From an uncultured Eubacteriales bacterium (GTDB lineage Bacteria; Bacillota; Clostridia; Christensenellales; Aristaeellaceae): a stretch of 38,443 bases of DNA. How positions within the stretch are numbered: the stretch's first letter is position 1; every line of letters begins with the position of its first letter. Below are positions 1 through 7,529 of the stretch, piece by piece. The stretch lies in assembly GCA_900320085.1 (NCBI GenBank), contig ONRC01000020.1:1-38443 (forward strand), given 5' to 3'. The translations under genes were made by a program, and so were the position numbers. The notes beneath the pieces are model-generated. The model saw only the letters and a list, made by a program, of their open reading frames with translations. It made no database searches and had not been told where the DNA came from.

Positions 1-1698
1 GATCAGCCGGTATGCGTTCTCGTAGATCTCAACCTCCGGGTTTCGGAGGTAGTTCTCATACCAGCTGACCGGGATCTGCGTCACATCTCCGACCTCATCG
101 CCCACGCACACGCCGATGGCGCAGGGGGTGAAGCGCAGCGCCACCCGGAAATGGGTTTCGGCATCCCGGCCCCAGGCCAGGATGAAGTGCAGTGAACCTT
201 CCCAGTTCAGCCTCGTGCTGACCTCGGTCAGGCTCATGGCCTCCAGCCGGGCGATCATGGTTCCGTCCATGGCATCCATGGCGAGATTGTCGAAAGCATC
301 CGCTGTGCCGTCGGCGCGTTTCTGTTCGATCTCCGCCATGATAGCCGCTTCACCGGGCTGCGGTTCCCTGCCGGATGGAGTCACATCTCCGGTGAGCATC
401 TGCTGCTCGGCCAGCTCTTCCCGCACGTTTCCCAGGGCAGTGGACGCAGTCTGGTAATACGCATGCGCCGTCAGATCCCTGCCGATCCCGCCTCCGCTTG
501 TCCATTTGGATTCGGCTGCCCCGATGGTGACGGTCAGGTCGGATTCCGTAAAGCGGATGGTGACAGCGTCATCCTCGTCCAGCTGCCAGGCGTCAACGAC
601 GACGCTTTTCTCCTCCGAGTACCAGTCCACCCGGGCGTTGACATCGCGGAGGTTCAGACGCTCCGCCAGCGTGGGTTCCAGGGTGTCATCCAGATAGTCC
701 ATCACCAGCGCGTCAAACTCCGTCATCTCCCCGCGGCCCATGCGGTCTTCGATCTCCGCCCGGATGGCCTCTTCGTCGAAGCGGGCATAGAAGCCGCCGG
801 CCTCCTCCTCTGTGAAGAGAATGCGGAAGTCCGCCTGCTCAAGCGTGAACCGTTCGACGGTGCCCTGGCTGTTCCGGCAGATGAAGCTGTCCCCGTCCAG
901 CTGCCAGGTAAAGCTGTCACCAGTTTCCCGCAGGTGCTTTGGCGGACAGTGCTCCATGTCCTCACTGCCCAGCCACTGGCCCGTGCCGTCCGCGTTCAGC
1001 CGGAAGCCGAAGCCCATCAGCTCACCGCCGCCTACGAACTGCCATGCGCCGACGAGGGCCAGCTCAGAATATACACCTGTCAAAGCACTTGCCTGTTCAA
1101 AAACAGGGAACTTGGCAACGTCATAGGTTGCAAGTTGGGAATACCCTGAAAGCTGCGGCGCGGGAACATACTCGACAGACTCACGAATCGTATTACCATT
1201 TTCATCATCGATAAAATGGGTAAGCACGATTTCACCGCCATGGTTTTCGCGCCATCCGATGCACGTCAGGGGATACAGTGCGCCTGCGGCTTCATTGCCT
1301 GCGATCTGCGCTTCCACCTGTCCCCATACGCCGGCTTCCCGCCAGCTGCTGAAAACCATGGCGGTCTTGCCGTCAAAATCGTTGTACTCCCAATAGATCG
1401 CTGTGTCGGTGTCCGAATATAGCTCCGGCCAGTCCCACTCCTGAATCAGAGCAGTCGGATTATCGATCACGACCTGCCACGCGCCGTCATGCCGCTCCAG
1501 AAGGACCAGCCTTTTGACGCCATCCGTCTCGGCGAAGCAAGCAGCCGTGTCGCCCCACTGCGTGAGTTGCACCGGCACGGTGATGCCTGCCTGGCGGAGT
1601 GTATCTGTGATCAGTGCTTCATCACTGCCGGCTGCCAACGCCGTACTGCTGAGCAACATGAGAATCAGAGCAACAAGGCAAAGGATGGGTTTCTTCAT
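1..1698 (-). CDS. Secreted protein of unknown function (3' part cut by window edge)
   Basis: An open frame runs without a stop from an ATG at 1698 to base 1, giving at least 566 codons; the C-terminus lies outside the window. The start has an AAGGA Shine-Dalgarno about 8 nt upstream. The N-terminus is a classic signal peptide: MKK, a hydrophobic stretch (ILCLVALILMLL), then SSTALAA as a likely signal peptidase I site. There is no lipobox, so the product is probably exported and soluble or wall-associated. The mature part is acidic and rich in Trp, with segments such as GAWQFVGGG and GFGFRLNADGTGQW that recall lipocalin-like or META-like beta folds found in Clostridia, but I do not recognise a named family. 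Repeated phrases (for example RLNLRDVNARVDW and RLEAMSLTEVSTRLNW) hint at internally duplicated domains. It is divergent from the mobile element on its right. Confidence 0.75.
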   Translation of the reverse strand, partial: MKKPILCLVALILMLLSSTALAAGSDEALITDTLRQAGITVPVQLTQWGDTAACFAETDGVKRLVLLERHDGAWQVVIDNPTALIQEWDWPELYSDTDTAIYWEYNDFDGKTAMVFSSWREAGVWGQVEAQIAGNEAAGALYPLTCIGWRENHGGEIVLTHFIDDENGNTIRESVEYVPAPQLSGYSQLATYDVAKFPVFEQASALTGVYSELALVGAWQFVGGGELMGFGFRLNADGTGQWLGSEDMEHCPPKHLRETGDSFTWQLDGDSFICRNSQGTVERFTLEQADFRILFTEEEAGGFYARFDEEAIRAEIEDRMGRGEMTEFDALVMDYLDDTLEPTLAERLNLRDVNARVDWYSEEKSVVVDAWQLDEDDAVTIRFTESDLTVTIGAAESKWTSGGGIGRDLTAHAYYQTASTALGNVREELAEQQMLTGDVTPSGREPQPGEAAIMAEIEQKRADGTADAFDNLAMDAMDGTMIARLEAMSLTEVSTRLNWEGSLHFILAWGRDAETHFRVALRFTPCAIGVCVGDEVGDVTQIPVSWYENYLRNPEVEIYENAYRLI

Positions 1699-1888
1699 CG
1701 TAGCTGTCCTTCTTTCCACTGCCGGTCACTCCGGCATACCTTACACAATAAAGACGTAGCATAGATGCTATTTCTTGCATACAGCTGATTTCTTTCCGAG
1801 CTTATGTTGGACAAGAGATCAGTTAAGTATATCACAAATATGATTATATCTCATCATGGCGCTGCTCTCATCACCTATCCCGGTTTCC

Positions 1889-1911
1889 CAACAACTGATT
1901 GAGCGTTGTTG
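1889..1911. repeat. Short inverted repeat CAACAAC / GTTGTTG
   Basis: A perfect 7-bp inverted repeat with a 9-bp spacer lies in the gap between the secreted-protein gene and the proposed left end of the island. It could be a regulator operator. It is followed by TTGACG (1910-1915), a possible -35 box pointing toward the rightward gene that stood here before the island inserted. The rest of 1699-1971 shows nothing coding. Confidence 0.35.
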
Positions 1912-1971
1912 ACGAAACCTGACTGCAAACGGAGTATTGATCCGATTCGATAACCCGGACAAAGAACCCAA

Positions 1972-1983
1972 GAACAGATACAG
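1972..1983 (+). repeat. Candidate attL core, GAACAGATACAG
   Basis: This 12-mer recurs exactly at 11154-11165, just beyond the serine recombinase gene. Large serine recombinases leave short identical cores at both ends of the integrated element. Sequence outside the 12 bp does not match between the two copies, as expected for attL/attR hybrids. Confidence 0.45.
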
Positions 1984-2044
1984 GAAGCCGGGCAGGCCAT
2001 AGAAATGTGGCAGTAAATCGAACGAGGATTCTGCCGCATTTCTG

Positions 2045-2290
2045 AAAAGCAAAATGGAATGTGCTTGCATTTTGGCACATTCCGTTTTTGCTTTTGGGGT
2101 GGATTCCAAAGAAGGGCGACAGCCCTTCTTGGCCGGAAGAATCCAAAGAAACCAGCGGTTTCGTGGCAGGGAATCCAACGGGGACAGCGTCCCCTTGGCA
2201 CACGACTTTGCTTGCAAAGTCTAGTGTGTTATACCTTTGCGAAGGGGCTGGCAGCGGACGGCTTGTTTTGCCCGAAGGGATTGGGCAAAA
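2045..2290. repeat. Ladder of six hairpins next to oriT
   Basis: Six consecutive perfect or near-perfect inverted repeats can be read. They are AAAAGCAAAA..GGAATGTGC with GCACATTCC..TTTTTGCTTTT (2045-2095), AAGAAGGGC/GCCCTTCTT (2109-2130), GAAACC/GGTTTC (2148-2162), GGGGAC/GTCCCC (2180-2194), GACTTTGC/GCAAAGTC (2204-2221) and TTTTGCCC/GGGCAAAA (2266-2290). The second to fourth follow a recurring linker (GGATTCCAAAG at 2101, GAATCCAAAG at 2139, GAATCCAACG at 2171), so the stems differ while the frame between them is conserved. The first stem is followed by a T-run and could also act as a terminator. The fifth belongs to oriT. No coding sequence is credible here. Confidence 0.7.
2204..2240 (+). 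other. Candidate origin of transfer (oriT) of the MobV/pMV158 type
   Basis: An 8-bp stem (GACTTTGC, loop TT, GCAAAGTC, 2204-2221) is followed at once by TAGTGTGTTATAC (2222-2234) and CTTTGCGA. From memory, the MobV/Pre target-site consensus is GTGNGTTATACNNTTNNNN, and 2224-2242 fits it at every fixed position. The layout of a hairpin directly 5' of TAGTGTG/TTATAC is also that of pMV158 oriT, where the relaxase nicks after TAGTGTG; by analogy nic would lie between 2228 and 2229 on the plus strand. The element encodes a MobV relaxase at 7530-8504. The oddity is the distance: MobV oriTs usually lie just upstream of the mob gene. Confidence 0.75.
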
Positions 2291-2430
2291 GAAGACGGGC
2301 GCGGCTGGAATTGTGGAGCGATTACAGCGGAAGGCGGCAGCCTGGTCCAGCACCGGAGCAAAGGGATACCGTCCTCCCTCCGCGCATCTCTGCCCCCATA
2401 GTTAGAGAGACCTGCACCGCATCAGAGCGT

Positions 2431-2471
2431 GGTATCACTTTGATATCAAGTGTTGGTATCATTGTGATACC
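2431..2471. repeat. Iteron-like GGTATCA cluster
   Basis: GGTATCA occurs at 2431 and 2455 and inverted at 2465-2471, with the variant GATATCA at 2442 between them. The copies at 2455 and 2465 form a perfect palindrome, GGTATCA-TTG-TGATACC. The cluster sits between oriT and the 3' end of the XRE gene. It could be an operator array or a replication-initiation site for the element's primase and helicase. Which of the two is unknown. Confidence 0.5.
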
Positions 2472-2493
2472 ACCTCAGGAGAATGCGGCAGCT

Positions 2494-3354
2494 TCACTGC
2501 ATGGAATCGTCTGTCAGCATCTTCTGTTCTGCCAGATCGGACGGTTTTGTGAAGAGCGGAATCAGATCGGATCGCAAAGCACTCAATTGATCGTCCGTCA
2601 TCTCTGTCTCCTGCAAATAGTGGATGATCCCATCCACCATCATCTCCGGCGTAATCCCCTGCAGCTTCATTGGATGATTCAACTGCTTTTGCAATTGACC
2701 AGTGATCTTCCGCATGATTTCTGATGTAAGCTTTTGCGTCTCCGCAAGATAACTGTCTGCGCCTTTTCGGAATTCTGTGACAATCTGCCGCATGGCGTCT
2801 TCCACTCCAGCCATATTTGCTTCAGGCCGAATCATCGCCAGAGCACGGATGTCAGCCAGCGCATTTTTCGCTGCTTGTCTGTCCTCCGGGTGATCCTGAA
2901 CATGGTCAACATATAACGTCTTGGCTGCGGAAAACATCTCGTTCATGTATTGGTATCCCGCATCGAGCACCCCTCTTTGCACAGCAGCAAGCTGGAAAAT
3001 CAGCCTGTTAAAAGCAGGAAGCTCGATCAGCTGACTGACAACAGTTGGGTCAACCTTTCGTTGCAGCAGCTTCTCAGCCGCTTTCACAGACAGCCCCAGC
3101 TTTTCAATGTCGAAGTTCGTAGTGAAGGGAACGTCAGTCAGGCACAGCAGAAAGTCTGTGGTCACATCAAACACTTTTGCTATTGCGACGATATTCTCTG
3201 TAGAAAGCTTGTCAGTCTGTCCGCTCAAATAGCGGCTAAAGGCGCTCTCAGATATCCCGATCTTTTCAGCCAGCTGCGCCTGGCTCATTTCTCTTTCCTT
3301 AAGAAGATCCTTGATCCTCTCTCGGCAGTCAGCAGGAAGATACTCGTGAATCAA
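2494..3354 (-). CDS. XRE-family helix-turn-helix transcriptional regulator
   Basis: The product is 286 aa with an N-terminal Cro/CI-type HTH at about residues 11-65 (MSQAQLAEKIGISESAFSRY is the core helix pair). A long, mostly helical C-terminal part of about 220 residues has no domain I recognise. The start is TTG at 3354, preceded by AGGAGG about 12 nt upstream; no ATG fits. It is the only regulator in the element, is transcribed away from the mobilization genes, and probably represses element functions. The IS insertion at 3431 lies about 75 bp upstream of the start codon, so the native promoter may have been separated from the gene. Family assignment is firm; target and role are inferred. 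Confidence 0.88.
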   Translation of the reverse strand: MIHEYLPADCRERIKDLLKEREMSQAQLAEKIGISESAFSRYLSGQTDKLSTENIVAIAKVFDVTTDFLLCLTDVPFTTNFDIEKLGLSVKAAEKLLQRKVDPTVVSQLIELPAFNRLIFQLAAVQRGVLDAGYQYMNEMFSAAKTLYVDHVQDHPEDRQAAKNALADIRALAMIRPEANMAGVEDAMRQIVTEFRKGADSYLAETQKLTSEIMRKITGQLQKQLNHPMKLQGITPEMMVDGIIHYLQETEMTDDQLSALRSDLIPLFTKPSDLAEQKMLTDDSMQ

Positions 3355-3410
3355 CGTAGTTAACTGCCTCCTCCTTCAATGTCCTTTCTGCACAATATAC
3401 TTTACCGCCA

Positions 3411-3430
3411 GCCTTGCATTTTTGCAAGGC
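3411..3430 (+). repeat. Left copy of the 20-bp hairpin duplicated at IS insertion
   Basis: An 8-bp stem, GCCTTGCA/TGCAAGGC, with a TTTT loop is identical in sequence and orientation to 4973-4992. Because the loop reads TTTT on the plus strand at both ends, the two copies are direct repeats. They are therefore better explained as a target duplication than as part of the IS terminal inverted repeats. Confidence 0.65.
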
Positions 3431-4972
3431 TCAGACCATCGGCAAAGTCCCGCCTAATTGGCGGGATTTTTGTTATAAAGTGAAAAAAACCAAAAGGAAA
3501 AAGGAGATGGATGTCGAATATATACATAAAGGGGTGGATCACATGCTGCGAGAAAAGCCAACGACCCGGCAAGAGGAATACGAGGTTGTTTTGCTGGAAG
3601 ACCTGGTGCCGTAAGATCATCTGCTGCGGAAGATAGATAAAGCGGTAGATTTCAGCTTCATCCATGATCTATGCAAGGATTTATATTGTCCTGACAATGG
3701 CCGTCCCGCCATTGAGCCGGAGCTGCTGTTTCGGATGCTGTTTTTAGGCTATCTGTATGGAATCAAGTCAGAAGTAAAGCTGGCACAAGCCGTGAATGAA
3801 AACATCGCGTTCAAATGGTTTCTGGGCTTGAAGCTGACAGAGAAGGGGCCGGATCATGCCACCATTAGCTCCAATCGCGTGCGGCGGTTCCGGGACAATA
3901 ACATTGCCGAGCAGATATTCAACGAGATACTTCGGCAGTGTATAGCAAAAGGACTGGTTGGCGGAAAGATCCTTTATACAGATTCCACCCATATAAAAGC
4001 GAAGGCCAACAAACACAGGAAAACATTCGTAACTGTGGAAGAAACACCCAAGGAATATATGGCGGAATTGAACGAGCAAATTGATCTGGACAGAAAGGTT
4101 CTTGGGAAAAAGCCCTTCAACCACGATGATGACGATGATCCACCGCCAGGAGGCGGGAAGCAAAAGGCGCAAAGCCTGACGGATCCGGACAGCGGGCAGC
4201 AGAGCCGGGATGGAAAGCCGGATGGATTTCACTACAGCGAACACCGCACCGTAGACAGCAAAAACAATGTGATTGTCAATGTACATGTAGAACCCGCTAA
4301 CATAAATGATGTGACGCCAATGCCGGAAATTCTGAAAGAAATAAAGAATCGTTTGGGGTACTTGCCTGACTATATGGGATTGGACGCGGGATACCACAAC
4401 GCGGCAACGGCGCATCTGCTGGAAAAGAACAAGATACAAGGCGTAATTGGATACAGAAGACATACGCACGCCCAGGAGCATTACGGAAAGTACCGATTCC
4501 ATTACGACTTTGAACATGACGTTTATATCTGTCCGGAAAAACAATACCTGTACTGGCGAACCACCACCCGGGACGGATATCGGCAATACTTCAGCGACAG
4601 CAAGATATGCCGGAATTGTCCGCGAAGAAACGAATGCTTTGGAACAAGTACAAGCAGAAGGATGGTGGAAAGGCATGTGTGGCAGGATTCCCTGGACGAT
4701 ATTATACATTTTACGAAGACGCACAAGGGAAAACGCATTTACAGCTGGAGAAAGCAGACAATTGAACGATCCTTTGCGGAGGCGAAAGAAAACCATGGCC
4801 TCCGCTATGCCCGCATGCTCGGTATCCAGAACATGCGGGAGCAGTGCTTTCTGACCGCCGCCGTACAAAACATGAAACGCCTGGTAAAGGCTTTATTTTT
4901 TTGTTTGTTTCGAGTTGTGGATATGGAAAACCCCTGCTTTCGCCTGAAAACAGGGGTTTGAAGATGGTCTGA
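3431..4972 (+). mobile_element. IS1182-family insertion sequence (1542 bp), disabled
   Basis: The element is bounded by terminal inverted repeats beginning TCAGACCATC (3431-3440, and its complement at 4963-4972), with a weaker match continuing a few bases inward. It carries one plus-strand transposase frame of the IS1182 type. Both ends have subterminal hairpins. At the left, CCCGCC/GGCGGG (3449-3465) is followed by ATTTTTG and looks like a terminator that blocks read-in. At the right, AAACCCCTG/CAGGGGTTT (4928-4959) overlaps the transposase stop. It is flanked by a 20-bp direct duplication that is itself a hairpin. It inserted inside the mobilizable element, upstream of the regulator. Confidence 0.8.
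3543..4961 (+). pseudogene. IS1182-family transposase interrupted by a TAA codon
   Basis: The frame opens at ATG 3543 (GGGGTGG just upstream; a second candidate start with AAGGAG is ATG 3507). It is stopped by TAA at 3612-3614, in the phrase LLEDLVP-stop-DHLLRKIDK, then continues open in the same frame to the TGA at 4959-4961. Related transposases have an acidic residue at this point, so a single GAA-to-TAA change is the simplest cause. The intact protein would be about 472 aa, with an N-terminal DUF772-type domain and a DDE domain. The catalytic residues are still visible: Asp in YTDSTHIKA, Asp in GLDAGYHN and Glu in RSFAEAKENHG. An Asp/Pro/Gly-rich insert and a CRNCPRRNEC knuckle are also present. 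Restart at ATG 3735 would lose most of the N-terminal domain. The gene is probably inactive unless stop readthrough occurs. Confidence 0.85.
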
Positions 4973-4998
4973 GCCTTGCATTTTTGCAAGGCTTTTTT
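4973..4998 (+). terminator. Right copy of duplicated hairpin, reading as a rho-independent terminator
   Basis: GCCTTGCA-TTTT-TGCAAGGC (4973-4992) is followed by six T residues, so this copy has the full form of a rightward intrinsic terminator. The left copy at 3411 is now cut off from the T-run. This implies that the pre-insertion site was this terminator. Confidence 0.65.
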
Positions 4999-5309
4999 CT
5001 TTTCTCCTTCTGAAATTGCAAGTCCGCCCAATTTCCGGGGTTGAGCGCCTTTCCATCGTAAGATCACAGTGAAGGCCGGCCTCAAACGCACCTTGACAAC
5101 TGAAGCCGACCTCCTTGCCCAAGATACACCGCCACGACCTTCCGGAATTACGGACCCAATGACACGAAGCACCTTACCGCCGGAAGTGAGCGCCCCACTG
5201 GGGACTGGGTGTGAGCCAAACAAGGTTTCTACCCGGGAAACGGACAAGGAGGAAAGCAAAACTGAACTCAAATCAAATTCCGATCAGGATAGAGTGAAGG
5301 AGGAACTCA
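4993..5309. other. Non-coding leader before the primase gene
   Basis: About 300 bp has no credible gene. It contains TTGACA at 5093-5098 without a convincing -10 box, and small palindromes such as CCCCACTGGGG and GTTTC/GAAAC near 5200-5260. A frame with a GTG start at 5069 overlaps the primase and has no family resemblance. The region may hold the promoter or origin for the replication genes. Confidence 0.4.
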
Positions 5310-5927
5310 TTGAAAAACATTTTTACCACGGTAAAGGCGGCAGTCACCACAAAGCAAGCCGCCGAGTATTACGGGCTGAAGGTCAGTCGAAACGGCATGA
5401 CCTGCTGTCCGTTCCATGAAGACAGGCACCCGTCCATGAAGGTAGATGAACGATACTATTGCTTCGGGTGCCATGAAACCGGTGATGTGATCGACTTCAC
5501 CGCCAAGCTGTTTGGCTTAACACCTTATGAGGCAGCGAAAAAGCTGGCTTGGGATTTTCACATCGATCCAAACACTCCCCAGCCCCCTGTTGCAGCCGCA
5601 ATGAAAAAGCAAGAGGTACAGGACAGGCAGGATGAGACCTTTTGTATGAGAGCGTTGGTGGATTGTGAAGCAACATTGCGGAAGAGGAAGGAGCAATACG
5701 CTCCTTCCTCTTCCGATGATCCATGGGATGATCGCTTTGTGGAAGCCTGCAATATGTTGGATTATGTCTCAGCAATGGTCGATATTCTGTTTATGCCAGA
5801 CGCAGAGATGCGGAAAATGCTTGTACAGCAGATGAAGGAAGAAAACACGATCCAGTGCCTGAAAGAAAGGCTGGAAGCGTTGAGAGAGGAGAATGAACAT
5901 GGCGAAACAGAAATGGGTGCGGCCTGA
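5310..5927 (+). CDS. CHC2 zinc-finger protein (DNA primase-like), element-encoded
   Basis: The product is 205 aa. The N-terminal 85 residues form a DnaG-type CHC2 zinc-binding domain: C33-P-F-H36 and C51-F-G-C54, with the usual FHEDRHPSM and GDVIDF surroundings. The TOPRIM catalytic domain of a full primase is absent; the rest is a charged helical tail. The start is TTG at 5310 with AAGGAGG 7 nt upstream. It overlaps the following helicase gene, so the two are probably translated together and act as the replication-initiation pair of the element. It likely recognises single-stranded DNA; whether it primes without a TOPRIM partner is unclear. Confidence 0.85.
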   Translation: MKNIFTTVKAAVTTKQAAEYYGLKVSRNGMTCCPFHEDRHPSMKVDERYYCFGCHETGDVIDFTAKLFGLTPYEAAKKLAWDFHIDPNTPQPPVAAAMKKQEVQDRQDETFCMRALVDCEATLRKRKEQYAPSSSDDPWDDRFVEACNMLDYVSAMVDILFMPDAEMRKMLVQQMKEENTIQCLKERLEALREENEHGETEMGAA

Positions 5928-7272
5928 AGGGTGCCCGCTGTGGTTTGATGGAAAGAACGTCAATGAGGCTATGTTCTGCCAAGAGTTTTTGACAAAACAT
6001 CGGCTGCTCTACACGGAAAATGCATTCTTTACTGTCAATGGACGGATGGTGGATGAAACACCGCTGAAATCTGCCATCTATAGCAGCGTATCCCCCTATA
6101 TGGTCACGAATGTCAGCAAAAAGATCGTCAGCATCATCGAGCTGCTGAAGATCACGGCTTACAAATCCAACTTCAAACCCCAGGAGGATCAGATTCATGT
6201 AGCCAACGGCACATTGCATCTGGACGGTACGTTTTCTGAGGCAAAAGATCAAATCGTCCGCAGCAGATTCCCGGTGAAATACAATCCCTTGGCAGGATCG
6301 CCGGAGCGTTGGCTGCACTTCCTGGGTGAACTGCTGGAGCCCGATGATATCCTCACCTTACAGGAGTTCATTGGCTACTGCCTGATCCCCAGCACAGCGG
6401 CGCAGAAGATGATGGTGCTCAAAGGCAACGGCGGGGAGGGTAAAAGCCAAATTGGTACGGTGCTGGCACGGCTGTTTGGCTGCAATGCCAAGGATGGCAG
6501 TATTGGTAAGGTATCCGAGAATCGATTCGCCAGGGCTGATCTGGAACATATTCTGCTGATGATCGACGATGATATGCGGTTGGAAGCCTTGAAGCAGACC
6601 AACTACGTCAAATCCATCGTTACCGCCCAGGGGAAGATGGATCTGGAAAAGAAGGGAAAGCAGAGCTATCAGGGTTATCTGTACGCTCGGCTTCTGGCCT
6701 TTTCCAACGGCGATTTACAGTCGCTTTATGACCGGAGCGATGGTTTCTTCCGGCGTCAGCTGATCCTGACCACCAAGGAGAAAGCACCAGACAGGGCGGA
6801 TGATCCTCATATTGCAGATAAGCTGTGCACGGAGTTGGAAGCCATCTTTCTCTGGGCCTTTGATGGCCTGAAACGGCTGGCAGCCAACAACTTCCGCTTC
6901 ACGGAGAGCAAACGAGCCATTGAAAACCGAAATACTGTGCGCCAGGACGCCAACAACCTGATTGCTTTCCTGGATGCCCCGGATTACATCCGCTTTGATC
7001 CCGAGCTTTCCATCACATCAGAGGAATTCTACCGGATCTACTGCGTATGGTGCAAGGAAAACGGGATGACGCCCATGAAGCAGCGCAGCGTTGCCGATTA
7101 TCTGATTGGCCATCAGAAGCAATATGGCATTGAATACAGCAATAATCACCTGAATTATGCCCACCGGCGTGTGCGGGGTTTCAGGGGGATCACTGCTGTT
7201 CTTCATCCACCGAATGACGCGCTGGCAGGATTTACCCAGGTATGGCCCAAGGATAATCCATTTGAAAAATAA
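5899..7272 (+). CDS. Phage/plasmid-type SF3 helicase (D5/P4 family)
   Basis: The product is 457 aa from ATG 5899, chosen because AGGAG lies 7 nt upstream; an ATG at 5893 is too close to it. Walker A is GNGGEGKS (residues 176-183) and Walker B is LLMIDDDM (219-226), followed by the conserved FSNGDLQSLYDRSDGFFRR segment typical of P4-like primase-helicases. The upstream D5_N-type region is present, but the archaeo-eukaryotic primase domain is missing. The zinc protein encoded just upstream, which overlaps by 29 nt, may supply the DNA-binding part. It probably unwinds DNA at the element's origin during rolling-circle or theta replication after excision. Confidence 0.9.
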   Translation: MAKQKWVRPEGCPLWFDGKNVNEAMFCQEFLTKHRLLYTENAFFTVNGRMVDETPLKSAIYSSVSPYMVTNVSKKIVSIIELLKITAYKSNFKPQEDQIHVANGTLHLDGTFSEAKDQIVRSRFPVKYNPLAGSPERWLHFLGELLEPDDILTLQEFIGYCLIPSTAAQKMMVLKGNGGEGKSQIGTVLARLFGCNAKDGSIGKVSENRFARADLEHILLMIDDDMRLEALKQTNYVKSIVTAQGKMDLEKKGKQSYQGYLYARLLAFSNGDLQSLYDRSDGFFRRQLILTTKEKAPDRADDPHIADKLCTELEAIFLWAFDGLKRLAANNFRFTESKRAIENRNTVRQDANNLIAFLDAPDYIRFDPELSITSEEFYRIYCVWCKENGMTPMKQRSVADYLIGHQKQYGIEYSNNHLNYAHRRVRGFRGITAVLHPPNDALAGFTQVWPKDNPFEK

Positions 7273-7297
7273 TATACGGAGATTATCCTGAAAACTC

Positions 7298-7483
7298 TTG
7301 TACGTGCGTACCAGCGTAGGATCTAACCGTTTAGCGAAAGAAAATAAAGCAGGATGACCTATGAGCCGTTCTGATGCAAAGCAAGCCCTGAAAGCGTTGA
7401 TTTTCCTTAGGTAGATCGCCGCTAAAGGGTAACATTCCGTGGCGGCTAAACGCAGGCGAAAAGTACGCTGTACGCACGTACAA
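7298..7483. repeat. Spaced 14-bp inverted repeat between helicase and relaxase genes
   Basis: TTGTACGTGCGTAC (7298-7311) is repeated perfectly in inverted form at 7470-7483, and the match resumes with AGCGTA inside the arms. The 158-bp centre also holds CGCCGCTAAA and GGCGGCTAAA motifs (7408-7450). No gene fits in 7273-7529. The position, directly before the relaxase gene, suits a regulatory region, an accessory relaxase-binding site or a replication origin. Confidence 0.6.
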
Positions 7484-7529
7484 AGAATCCCCATGAAAAA
7501 CTCACATATAGAAAAGGAAGGAAACACAT

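Noticed and set aside
463..1149. Plus-strand frames in the first 1.7 kb
   Set aside because: All overlap the long minus-strand secreted-protein frame, which has a signal peptide and a good ribosome binding site.
1777..1785. GCATACAGC repeated near 11099-11107 as an alternative att core
   Set aside because: Only 9 bp; such a match is likely by chance in two gaps of this size, and the 12-bp repeat is better.
3768..4868. 366-codon minus-strand frame inside the IS
   Set aside because: Antisense shadow of the transposase; no known IS1182 element encodes a protein there.
5069..5419. 116-codon frame before the primase
   Set aside because: GTG start without a clear ribosome binding site, Thr/Pro/Ser-rich translation without family features, and long overlap with the CHC2 gene.
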